Of a DNA stretch of 25,466 bases, positions 1 to 10,369 are shown one piece after another. Source of the stretch: Pigoraptor vietnamica (lineage: Eukaryota > Opisthokonta > Filasterea); the NCBI GenBank assembly GCA_943704525.1, contig CALSCQ010000207.1, positions 1-25,466 of the forward strand, in the 5' to 3' direction. The translations under genes were made by a program, and so were the position numbers. Positions within the stretch are counted from its first letter, which is position 1, and each line of letters starts with the position of its first letter. The notes under the pieces are model-generated. The model worked only from the letters and a program-made list of their open reading frames with translations. It did not search any database and was not told where the DNA came from.

Positions 1-230
1 GGGGGGGAGGAGGGGGGAAGGGGGCCTTTTTGTTAAGGCTGTGGAGGGGGCAAGCTGTATGCGACGGCGGTGGCGTGTTGGGGAATCGGAGCCCGCGTGC
101 TTCGAACTGATCTCGCTATCTGTTCAGCGCTGGTTGCTTTTCTCTGTCTTTTCACTTGGCGTTGTGCGCGAGTGAATCGATGTCGTGTACCCGTCTCACG
201 TGTGAATGTGTGCGTGTGCGTTTATAACAG

Positions 231-3200
231 GGAACAGCTACGACTGCGGTGAAGTTGTGGCGAGTGCCGTGCTCACAGACGTCGGGTCGAGCGCGGACCT
301 TGCCTTTTCCTACACCTTCACCTTCCAGGGCTCAAGAACGGTAGGTCTGTTTATATTTTCGACTGCCTGTACTTGTGCGTTAACGTTTGTTGGACAGTCG
401 CGTGCGGTTGTGCATATTTGTGGTCTTTTTCGTCGATGGGTGTGTGCGCGACATTGTCGTTGTGCTGGCTAGCTGCCAGTAGCTTGCACTGACTCTTTCC
501 TCTCCCTCCTTTCTCTCTATGCAACTTCGTACACATACGCGTGCACGCATATGCACACCCCCGCGCACGTCTTTCCTCGCGGCGTCGCACACGGCGCCCT
601 ACGCACGGATATGCACACCGGCCTCCGCGCACATCTTTCCTCGTGGCGTCGCACACGGCGCACACATGCGCGCACACTGCTCGCACCACGCCGACCATCA
701 TGCGCCCATGCGTTGCTGCGCACGCACGGACACAACGCATGGCCACAGTCGCCCATCCAAGTGCTCATCCGCATAGTGGATTCGGATTACCTCAGCACCG
801 AAGAAATGACGTCACTGCTGGTCGACCTCCCCTCGCTGCGCCTCACGAGCGATGTCGTGCAATCGAAGGCGACTTTCAAGACGGACCCTGGCGCGTACTT
901 TATTTGGGGTGGGTGCACGTGGCTGTGACGTGCGGCGGTTGGCGCTGTCGGGTACCGTAGTGTTTGTTGTCTGCTATCTCCACTGCACGGCCTCTCCTTC
1001 CACTGCTGCCCATATTGTGTGTTTGCGAGTCCCCGTCGCGTCAATTAGGCTGTGAACTGTGCGTTCGCTTCCTTACGTGCGCGTGCGCTGACTCCTGTTT
1101 CGTCGAATGCTGGTGGGCCGTGTGTTACGCGCGAAGGTTACTCGCTCTCCTGTAATGCCGACTACTTTGCGAACTGCACGACCTTCTGCTCTCGCGCGGT
1201 CACGTGCAGCGGACACGGGTGCGTGATCTGCGTGTGTGTTCCAGAGTGACTACACCACATAATGTGCAACGAAATACTAGCGCACGCGCAGCGATTACGA
1301 GTGCGCGCACACGCCAGCACTACTCCCTTGCGATTGCACTGATCCGCCTTGCTCGCCTTCAGCACATGCCAGGCAAGCGGAGACTGCGTGTGCGACACCA
1401 CGACATTCGCCAAGTCGCCAACACCGCCGTCGTGCAAGGACTGCCTTCCGAACTTTTACGGCTCGCTGTGTACTGCGTGCCCCCCGTGCGCCAACGGCAC
1501 TGTGTGCGCCGAAAGCGTCTACGGAACGGGCGCGTGCGTCAGCTGTGCCGCAGGGTGGTCAGGAACGACGTGCGAAACTCCCTGCGCCCAGGGTCGATTC
1601 GGGGTGGGCTGCGAGCGCATTTGTCCGTGCCAGAACGGCGCGCTGTGCGACCGCTTCACGGGCCAGTGTCGCTGCCTTGCCGGCTGGACGGGCGACCGCT
1701 GCGACCAGCCGTGTGATTCGGCGTCGTACGGACCGTCGTGCGTGGGCGTGTGCAGCTGTCAGAACGGCGGCACGTGTGACAGGTTCACCGGCGCGTGCCT
1801 CTGCCCCTCCGGATGGACGGGGTCGCAGTGTGAGACGCCCTGCGCGAGTGGATTCTTCGGCCCCGGATGCATGAGCGCGTGCGGTTGCAAGAATGGGGCG
1901 GCGTGCTCGCGATTTTCCGGCTGCCAGTGCACGTCGGGCTTCAGCGGGGCGAACTGCGACCAGGCGTGCACGGGCGGCACGTGGGGTCCCAACTGCGCGT
2001 TCTCGTGCAAGACGTCGAACACTGCGAGCGTCGATCCCGTGAACGGGTGCGTGTGCAAGCCCGGCTACACGGGACTCACGTGCAGCGACACGTGCACAAA
2101 GTTTTTGTATGGCGGCGGGACCTGCCCGATGTGCCAGACCGGCACGGATGGCACGGTCACGTGCATCGACAAGCAGCAGTGCATGTCCGGGTGGCGCGAC
2201 TCGGCCACGAACTGCACGACGTCGTGCACGGCGGGCACATACGGCGTGAAGTGCGGGTTCTCCTGCGCGTGCCAGAACGGCGCCTTCTGCGAGCGATTCA
2301 ATGGCGGCTGCGTGTGCGCCGCGGGCTGGAGCGGGACCACGTGCAACTCGCCGTGCGGGTCAGACCAGTACGGGCTCATGTGCGCGGGGCAGTGCTCGTG
2401 CGTCAACGGGCGGTGCGACCGTTTCGTGGGGTGCGTGTGCAGCCCCGGATGGACGGGCGCCCGCTGCGACACGGCCTGTTCGATGTCGCAGTATGGCGCC
2501 TTTTGCGCGGGCAATTGCTCGTCGTGTGTGTCTGCGAACACGCAGTCGTGCGATCGCGTCGCTGGGTGCGTGTGCAAGCCTGGCTGGACGGGGGTCGCGT
2601 GCGCGACGGCGTGCGCGACGGGTCGCTACGGCCCCGGATGCTCCTTTGCGTGCGACTGCGCCAACGGGGCCACTTGCGACCGGTTTTCGGGGTGCGTGTG
2701 CACGGCCGGGTGGACCGGCACTCAGTGCGACGCCCCGTGTCCTGCGAATCGCTTCGGCGCTGGCTGTGCGACCCAGTGCGACTGCAAGAATGGAGGGCGC
2801 TGCGATGCCGTTGCCGGTTGCGTGTGCGCCGCGGGATGGAGGGGCCGCTACTGCGACACGCCGTGCGACAATGGCACCTATGGGCTCAACTGTTCGAGCA
2901 CGTGCAGCTGCGTGAACGCCGTTGCGTGCGACCCGGTCGTTGGATGCGCGTGCGCTGATGGCTGGACGGGCGTGCGGTGTGACCAGGTGTGCACGGCCGG
3001 AACGTTCGGTCGCGGCTGCGCGCAGACGTGCAACTGCATGAACGGGGGCACGTGCGACCGGTTCAAGGGATGCGTGTGCACGGCTGGGTGGACCGGCGCT
3101 CAGTGCGACCAGCCTTGCGACGCGGGCTACTTCGGGCCCAACTGCGCCAACAAGTGCTATTGCACGCATGGGGCCTGCGACAGGAAGACGGGCTGCGACT

Positions 3201-6200
3201 GCACGACGGCGCCTGGGTGGACGGGTGCGAATTGCACCGAGCGGTGTCCGCACGGGTACTATGGGGCGAATTGTGCGCAAGCGTGCAACTGCAAGAACGG
3301 CGCCCTCTGCGACGTGGAGACGGGGTGCGGCTGCGAGGCCGGCTGGTACGGCGCTCAGTGCGACGTGCCCTGCGCCAAAGGGACGTACGGGCCCGGTTGC
3401 ACCTTCCCATGCGCGTGTAACGAAACGAACGCCGTGTCGGTCGACGCGTGCGAGCGCGTGCAGGGCGCATGCACCTGCAAGAACGGGTGGACGGGACGCG
3501 CTTGCATGACGCCGTGCGCGCAGAGTTGGTACGGCGAGGGGTGCGTCTTGCCGTGCCGCTGCGAAAACGGCGCGCCCGCAGAGTGCAACCGCTTCTCCGG
3601 TATTTGCTCCAAGTGCGCAGCGGGCTGGGCCGGCGCCACGTGCGAGGACGCGTGCGCCGAGGGGCTGTTCGGCCCCGGATGTTCCGAAACGTGCCGCTGC
3701 GAGAACGGGGCGACGTGCAGCCGGTTCAACGGTGCGTGCACTTGTACGGGCGTGTGGACGGGCGTCGACTGCACCGTGCCACGGCTGCCACCGGCGCCCT
3801 CGACGGTCAATCTGACGACAGCGAAGCCGAAGAACGTTGTAGTCCGTCTGTTCGAACCTGGCAGCGCGCAGGGGTCGCAGTGGCTGTACGCCGTGGACAG
3901 GATTGGGTGCCCGTACGTCCCACGAAAATGGGTGTGTGCGAGTGTGCCACTTGGCGTGTGCGCACGCACTGTCCCTCGCAACGGTCTTGCAATCCCATTG
4001 CGTGCATTAGGGGGGCATGCAGACGCACCGCGCGTGCCCAAAGCATGCAGACACACACACATACGCACATGCGCGCTCTAACACACCTGTCGCGTAAATG
4101 CACGCACACACGCACGCTCTACCACACATGTCGCATCGCGTCAACGATTGCACGCACACACACACGCACAATCTAACGCACCTGTTGCATTGCGTCAACG
4201 ATTGCACGCACACACACACGCACACTCTAACGCACCTGTTGCATTGCGTCAATGATTGCACGCACACACACGCACCTGTTGCATTGCGTCAATGATTGCA
4301 CGCACACACACACGCACACTCTAACGCACCTGTTGCATTGCGTCCACCTGTATGTACTACAGGTGAACGGAAGCGAGGGCCACGAGTGGACGGACGACCG
4401 CGACACGCTGCCCAAGAATCCCTACGTGTACGCGATCACAGCGTGCCACCCGTTCGATCGCACGGTGTGTTCGGAGGCACTGCAACTGAAGCCGACGACG
4501 ATCGATTACGACTTTCCGCCGGACCCGCCGTGGGCCGTCAAGGTGTTTCCTTCGGTCTCTCCCGTCGACGACAAGTCTCCCGTCGTCACGGTCACGTGGT
4601 TGGACGACGACAAGTACGGCGACATTATCGCGACGCTCATATCGCGCAACGGCGGCCCTGAAATCGTCGTGACGGACGCCACGCACGCGTGGGTCGACAC
4701 GACCGTCGCGTTTGGTGGCCACTACACGTACACGCTGAGGAGCCAAAACGTCCACGGCATCTCGAAGCCGACGACGTCAGACGCGGCCGATGTGTTCAAC
4801 GCGCAGAACAAGACAACGGACAAGTCGTCCTCCTCGCCGTCCGCCGGAGGCACTTCCGGCAGCAATGCGGGCGCAATCGCGGGCGGCGTCATTGCAAGCG
4901 TTGTTGGCGCCGCACTCGCCGTTGCAACGGTCATGTGGTTCCGCAGGAAGGCGAAGGTCAAGCGACTGGAGGCACTTGCGCGCAGTGAGCTCGAACTCAT
5001 CGACACGGTGATTCGTAGGCCCGAAATAGCCGACATTGAAATCGCGGGGTCGTGCATACGATTGCTCGCTCGCATTGGTGAGGGCGAGTTTGGGGAAGTG
5101 TACCGCGCAGACGTCGACCTCGGAACGGGCGAGAAGAGCATCGTCGCGGCGGTGAAGACGTTCAAAGTGACGGGCGTTTCGTCCCCGGACGACTTGCGGT
5201 CCGCGCGGTCGATGTTCATGGCCGAGATTGACCTCATGCGCAACGTGCCGAAGCACACGAACGTCGTCGAATTGCTCGGCGTGTGCACGCGGAGCGAACC
5301 GAACTGCATGGTGCTCGAGTTTGCCGCGCACGGCGACGCGAGAAAGTACCTGCAGACCGCGGGGAGTGAGCTCACAGCAATCGATCTCCTGTGCTTTGCG
5401 ATCGATGTCGCGAGAGGCATGGAGCACCTCGCCAAGTGCGGCATCGTGCACAGGTGTGTGTGTGTGCGTGTATGTGCGTGAGTGTGTGTGAGTGTGAGGG
5501 TGTTGGTGTTGTGTGTTGGCATGCGTGGTGTAGGAATGGGGTAGATGCAATGTATGCGAAAATGTGTGTTAACAGCAATGCGGCCCAACAACAGAGATCT
5601 CGCCGCGCGCAACTGCATGGTCTTCGCCGGCCCGCGCTCTTCGAACAAGGCCGACGCCGGATGGAAGCTCAGCGCCAAGGGGCAGGTTACCCTGAAGGTT
5701 GCCGATTTTGGTCTCTCCCGCGACGCCGGCGCTAGCGGCGATTACTATCGCGCCAAAACACGACGAAAGATGCCTGTGAAGTGGATGGCGCCGGAGTCCC
5801 TCGAGCGACGCCTCTACACGCATGCGTCCGGTGGGTGCGCCGTTGAGCTGATATGCAGAGGAAATGCGCATGCTTGTGTCGTGTGATGCTTGCGTGTTGG
5901 CGTGCGCGAGTGTACGGGTATGTCTCGTATGAGTGATCATGTGTGCGTGGGTTGGTGCATGTGTGTGTGCGTGTCGGCCTCCTCACTAACATCGTCCCGC
6001 CTACGCAGACTCGTGGTCGTTTGGCGTTGTGGTGTGGGAGATATTTTCCAGGGGCATGAAGCCATACCGTGGGTACAAACGCAACGCACTGTGAATTGCG
6101 ATGTGCGTGTGTGTGTGTCAAGCAGTGCGTCGCGCTTTCGGCCCATGCATGACGTCTACGAACTCCACAGCCAACTTTTGCATGATGTCATGTTACATTC

Positions 6201-6653
6201 TCGTAACGCCCGCACACAACACAACACATTCATGGTAAATTCCCCTCATCCGCAGCCGGAGTGGAGAACTACGCGCTGGTCGAGTACCTTTCCCACGGCC
6301 GCCGCATGGCTCCCCCGGAGGGCTGTCCCGAGGCCGTCTCCGCTGTCATGGAAGCCTGCTGGCGAAAGCACCCGGAAACCCGCCCGACGTTCGCTCAGAT
6401 TGCGCTGCAGCTGCGACGAGTGATGGCGGCGCTGTGCGGAACGGCCGCCCCCACCGCAACGTCGGGCGGCGACGGCCTCTTGAGGGAATCCACCATTCGC
6501 GAGACCTTTTCGACAGCGCTTGACGCCGCCTCCGAGCCGGTTGCCACCATGGGGCTGGGCGAATACGCCGAGACAGTGCCGGACGACGTCGCCGGGACGT
6601 ACAAGGAGATGGAGTTTACTGCGAACCCCAACTTCGCAGAGTCTGACGCGTGA
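231..6653 (+). CDS. Receptor tyrosine kinase with DSL-like N-terminus, EGF repeats and FN3-like domains (RTK1; 5' end unresolved)
   Basis: Exons 231-340, 749-908, 1137-1218, 1363-3931, 4363-5453, 5595-5830, 6009-6068 and 6256-6653 join in phase and give 1567 residues before TGA. Numbering starts at the first complete codon of exon 231-340. Residues 1-89 form a Cys-poor N-terminal segment. Next comes [17 protein letters not shown], which resembles a DSL domain, then a classical CSGHGTC EGF. About 17 EGF modules of roughly 42 residues follow (CxxGxYGxxCxxxCxCxNG type, as in MEGF10 and Tie), all in one 2.6-kb exon. Two FN3-like domains (about 920-1130) lead to a membrane span near 1143-1165. The kinase has GEGEFGEV (G1212), Lys1238, HRDLAARN (Asp1338), DFG (Asp1374), [10 protein letters not shown] and PVKWMAPE, so it looks catalytically competent. 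The tail carries YAET (Y1539) and YKEM (Y1551), possible SH2 docking sites. The ligand is unknown. The start codon and signal peptide were not found, and the 908/1137 junction has a weak acceptor. Confidence 0.88.
563..661. repeat. 63-bp-spaced direct duplication in RTK1 intron
   Basis: Two 36-bp copies at 563-598 and 626-661 differ at only two positions (core TCTTTCCTCG/TGGCGTCGCA). They lie in the first visible intron (341-748), which is otherwise rich in CGCACA-type low-complexity sequence. Confidence 0.8.
4127..4344. repeat. 54-bp minisatellite in RTK1 intron 4
   Basis: The block TGTTGCATTGCGTCAA plus a CACGCACA tract and CTCTAACGCACC recurs, with starts near 4127 (diverged), 4181, 4235, 4275 and 4329. 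The spacing is 54, 54, 40 and 54 bp, so one unit lacks 14 bp. The last, incomplete copy runs into the 3' splice site at 4361-4362. The array fills about half of the 431-bp intron 3932-4362. Confidence 0.88.
5454..5594 (+). other. GT-repeat intron inside the kinase catalytic loop
   Basis: This 141-bp intron splits the Arg codon of the HRD motif (AG|A). The donor GTGTGTGTGTG is the start of a GT-rich tract and the acceptor is AACAACAG. Splicing restores HRDLAARN exactly, so the boundaries are secure. Confidence 0.9.
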
Positions 6654-6849
6654 GACCGGGCCGTGGGTCGCAACGTGACATGAAATACAGAGCCACTAAC
6701 GGCAACAACTAACAACTAACGGGGCGTTCGATTCAGACATTGAACTGGATGGAATGCAAAAGGACTTCATTGATCCAGCATCACGACAGCCCGAGTAAGA
6801 TGGCCCACGTGCATGCACGCGTGATCCTAATTACTCTGTACTCCGCCGT

Positions 6850-6888
6850 GGGGGGGAGGCGGGAGAAGGGAGAAGGGGTGGGAGGGGG
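6850..6888 (+). other. G-run cluster with G-quadruplex potential
   Basis: Five or more runs of at least three G, separated by 1-4 bases, fit the usual G3+N1-7 pattern. It lies in the 290-bp gap between the convergent 3' ends of RTK1 (6653) and the 408-residue gene (6944). Nothing else was recognised in that gap. A shorter G-rich tract occupies 1-24. Confidence 0.6.
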
Positions 6889-6943
6889 AATCCTACTGGA
6901 GACTGGCCCATAGTTGGTGCGTTTCGTACTGTATCGCGTGCCC

Positions 6944-8616
6944 TCACACGGCGCCGTACCGGGCGTCGAGATGCCCCGTTAGCCTCTCAAAGTGGATGAG
7001 GTCAACGGCAATGTCGCCAATAACTGAGTCCAGAGGGAGAGAGACGCGCTGATACGAAGACACGCACTGCTCCCCGTGTCCGCCCGAGCAACAGCCCGCG
7101 CTGCGCTTGCCCGTCGGCCGCCGCTGGAGGATGGTGCTGAGGTCCTCCACTTGCCAGCGCGGCGTCACGACGAGGCTGTTGCGGGATGATGGGAGAAGCG
7201 GTCAGCGATAGAATCGACGGTGGAGACAGACACACACACATATTCGCACACTTAACACAGCGTTCGTCACTTTCACCCCAACACACGCGTCTCCCACACA
7301 CGCGCTCCAACACGCACGCTCCAACAACAACGTACACGTCACATGCACCCACCGTTCGATGAGAAGATATGGAATTATCATGAGCGTGAGCGCCCCAAAC
7401 AGCGCGAGGACGCCCATCCCCACGTCCCTTGCCGTGCTCCGCGTGATGTTGCCAACCACGTGCTCGTGAATTGCCTCGAACGTCTCGCTGTTCAAAACGA
7501 CGGGGCAGCAGCGCTCACGCGACACGAGGCGCTCGGTGGCAGGAAGGTTGAAACGCACGCGCAGCTCGTCGAACGAGAAGCGGTCGGTGACGGGGTCGTC
7601 GAGGACGATGGCCGTGCACGCGTCGACGCTGTTGACGGTGAGCGTGCTCATGGAAGGACCGTCCGGTGCGACGAGTGGGTTTGCGCGCGGCGGGCGCAGT
7701 TTGTATGTGACGACGATTTCTCCCTCGACGTTCGTCAGCGAATTGACCATGCGAAACTGCGGGTGGGTGGAAAACGGTGTGAGGCGCACGCACTATAGAC
7801 GGGACAGAGTTAACGCCATTGTGTTAACGGGTTTAAATGGAAAGGGGAGAGACACTGCGATAGTAGATAAGAGGGAAATTGCACTTGTGGTGACTAGGGA
7901 TGGCATCTGCCTTACATGCGAATATACGAATGCATAGTTACATGATGTATGCGCGAGAGAGAGAGAGACAACCTCCGCCACGCACGTTCTCGATTGCAGC
8001 CCCATGCACGCAACACGTCACACACCTTTTCAGAAAACGCGTAGTTGAACACGGGCAGCTGAAATTCGCTCGCGGTCGACTCCGCACCAGACTCGTAAAT
8101 GTACCCCACGGCGTTGTCGAAGGACGCGTACGATCGGATCAGCCTGAACGTGCGGCAGTGCGACGGGTCGCGCTCTTCACGCAGACGACGCTGGTGCTCG
8201 GCGTACCTCCTCACGCGTTCGGCGCGCTCCGCATCTCCTTCCACGCCGTGCAGAGCGCCCAACTGCGACGCACACGACGAATCCCCCAGCGCGGGCGACC
8301 GCGACAACAGCGGCCTCTTTGCGTCCTTGTCCCCGCGCGCAAACTCGTCGCGGATGTAGTCGACGTCAAACACATCGTCGGAAGCGAAATCGGGGCTCGC
8401 GCGGCGAGAGCGCGGCGTGCCGAATGGGCTTCGACCGTGTGCGATGGAAGGCGATGACGGCGCGCCATTAAACGACCCGCGACGGATAGGGCTCACGGGC
8501 GGCGTTGCAATGGGACGCGTTGAAGAAGGAGGGGCCGTCGTGCGCACGGGGGACGATGATGCCACGTGGTGCGACACGGGAAGACCGAGGGCTGAGGGGG
8601 GCGCCTCGGACGCCAT
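6944..8616 (-). CDS. Single-span membrane protein of unknown family, 408 residues
   Basis: Exons 8616-8026, 7756-7353 and 7175-6944 join in phases 0 and 2 and give 408 residues. Donors are GTGTGT and GTGGGT, and acceptors are CACCCGCAG and CCGCAACAG. Residues 1-95 are rich in Ser, Pro and Arg, with several SP or TP sites (SPIRRGS, SPFGTPRSRR), so this part is probably disordered and could be phosphorylated. Residues 95-185 hold an acidic patch (DDVFDVDYIRDEF) and a charged helix-like stretch (ERVRRYAEHQRRLREER). A soluble-looking domain follows, with VNSLTNVEGEIVVTYKL and FSFDELRVRFNLP. One hydrophobic segment, MGVLALFGALTLMIIPYLL, lies near residue 320. The last 75 residues include a Cys pair in AGCCSGG. 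No signal peptide is evident, and topology is open. I do not recognise a family. The gene converges on RTK1. Confidence 0.75.
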
Positions 8617-8824
8617 TGTCGCCTGTGTGAGCGATCGCCCACAGGGAGAGAGGCGACAGATGGTTTGCGTGTGAAATGTACGTCACCCAATCCTATCTAG
8701 CGGAAGAAACGTCGATGCTTCACAATAATGAAAGCGAGTGCGAAAGGCACATAAAAAAGTGCGGTACGAGAGAAGAAACGCATAACACGCACGTGCGATG
8801 GACGTTCATCTGGTCTACACACAT

Positions 8825-8829
<5 letters not shown>

Positions 8830-8873
<44 letters not shown>
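8830..8873. repeat. CA dinucleotide microsatellite
   Basis: A 44-bp pure CA run followed by interrupted CA sequence to about 8892. It lies upstream of the minus-strand 408-residue gene. Confidence 0.95.
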
Positions 8874-8875
<2 letters not shown>

Positions 8876-8973
8876 CACAACACACACACACAATGAGTTG
8901 CACGTGGGTGCCATTTTCCCAACGGCGCACTCTGATTGGCTCCCCTCTGTAAAATTTTATGCGCGCTGTGTAA

Positions 8974-9133
8974 CACCCACCCTACATTGCGCTATGGCCT
9001 AAGGAGACTGGCAGAAGGGGCTTCACCCACCCTACATTGCGCTATGGCCTAAGGAGACTGGCAGAAGGGGAAGTGCCACAGCTATCGATCTTCACCCACC
9101 CTACATTGCGCTATGGCCTAAGGAGACTGGCAG
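8974..9133. repeat. Three-copy tandem repeat, about 47-bp unit
   Basis: Near-identical copies at 8974-9020, 9024-9070 and 9093-9133 share CACCCACCCTACATTGCGCT followed by ATGGCCTAAGGAGACTGGCAG. Copies 1 and 2 also share the AAGGGG tail. Copy 3 is preceded by a unique 22-bp spacer containing ATCGAT. I found no coding or RNA gene signature. Confidence 0.92.
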
Positions 9134-9194
9134 CTATCCACCCGCGAGCACACGTTCGTACACAGTTGCTGCATTTCCGCGCGAACACCGTAGA

Positions 9195-9665
9195 GACACT
9201 TTAAGCACTCGTCGGCATAATCTCGCAGCCCGGTACGCATAACCCCTTCAAGCCGGCGCACAACGCGTCCGCACTTGCAGCACGGTACGCTTCGCCCGGA
9301 ATCACCCTCTCGGGGCGAGACGACGCGTCCGCACTCGCGGCGCGGTACGCTTCGGCCGGAATAACCTATCTGTAAACGACAGGCACTCGAGGTCCGGTTA
9401 GCTAGCAGCTCGGTCCGCACTCGCAGCACGGTACGCTCCGCCCGGCATAGCCCCCTCGAAAAGGGGCGAGACGACGCGTCCGCACTCGCAGCACGGTACT
9501 CCGCCCGGAACGGCATAGGCCTTTCTTTAAACGACCAGCACTCGCAGCCCCGGTTAGCTAGCAGCTCGGTACGACGCGTCCGCACTCGCAGCACGCTTCG
9601 CCCGGAATCACCCTCTCGGGGCGAGACGACGCGTCCGCACCGCGGCGCGGTACGCTTCGGCCGGT
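9195..9665. repeat. GC-rich mosaic minisatellite
   Basis: Several related blocks recur in shuffled order. GACGCGTCCGCACTCGCAGC followed by ACGGTACGCTTCGCCCGGAA appears in five or more diverged versions. TCACCCTCTCGGGGCGAGAC occurs near 9302 and 9607. GGTTAGCTAGCAGCTCGGT occurs near 9396 and 9552, each time after a TAAACGAC-type block. The longest duplicated segment, about 65 bp, is at about 9294-9360 and about 9598-9663. The arrangement suggests a higher-order unit of roughly 150-300 bp. Confidence 0.8.
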
Positions 9666-10369
9666 GTACAACCTTCGGCCGCCGTCTCTCTGCACACCAC
9701 ATCCAGTACAATGACCAGCACATACCATGCCCGTGATATGACCAACACATGAGGTCCAGTACATGTCCCGCCGCCCGGCTCGCGACACATCCTTTCGGTA
9801 CGAACCAGGTGCGACCGACATACGTCGCCCAATACATCGACCGGCTCGCGACACGTCGGTACGACTTTAAGCGTCGATGATGGGTGCGACCGGGCATACG
9901 CCACCTCGGATGAAGCATGCGTGAGGCACGCGCGTCGTTGAAACCCGCACGACCACCGACGCACGAGCACAACACGCATGCCGGATGTCGCGGTCAACCA
10001 CGCGCGCCGAAAGTCACGCTGCCGACAACGTCCGACGCGCGTCGCAACGACAAGACACCGCTATCAACCGTCTCGTCGCTCGGCGTCCCGAATCTGGCGC
10101 ATATATGTGCCTTGAGGTGTGTGGCCAGAGCCACAGTTTCGCGCGCCGGTCTGAAACTCTTTCGTTTCGTTCTTGCCGGCGTGCAGGACGACCTAAACTC
10201 GGTCGACCCAAAAAAAATCCTGGTGGAATTAGTACTCTCGCGAATCCGCGGAGTCCTGCAGCTTTCCACTAAAACCGCAGGTTCGAGCGGTGCGGCTCAG
10301 ATGGCTCCTGCGTCGGGGCGAACCCCCGGAGCCATGCCACCCGCTTTCGCACACGCGTGGCCGTCACCA

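Larger units (their letters stand above)
8617..10369. other. Repeat-rich intergenic region
   Basis: No supported gene was found in this 1.75-kb stretch. It holds the presumed 5' flank of the 408-residue gene, a CA tract (8830-8873), a three-copy repeat (8974-9133), a GC-rich mosaic repeat (about 9195-9665), and short-period ATGTRYTGG-like motifs on the minus strand at about 9690-9860. Frames at 9990-10400 are open on both strands but show no recognisable protein features. Confidence 0.6.

Noticed and set aside
59-171. ATG at 59 as start and signal peptide of RTK1
   Set aside because: The frame has a late hydrophobic stretch, but none of its GT donors ends in the phase needed to join exon 231-340. 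The real start may lie upstream of the window.
1759-3470. Long antisense and alternate frames under the EGF exon
   Set aside because: The sense frame has a regular Cys-rich EGF periodicity over 2.5 kb. The others are shadows of GC-rich codon bias.
8974-9133. CRISPR-like reading of the three-copy repeat
   Set aside because: Spacers are only 3 and 22 bp, there are three copies, and the surroundings are a eukaryotic intron-bearing genome.
9118-9975. 285-codon open minus-strand frame through the repeat block
   Set aside because: Its repeated GRVVSPREGDSGRSV-type peptides simply mirror the DNA repeats. There is no domain and composition is Arg/Cys-skewed, as expected of GC-rich repeat DNA read in frame.
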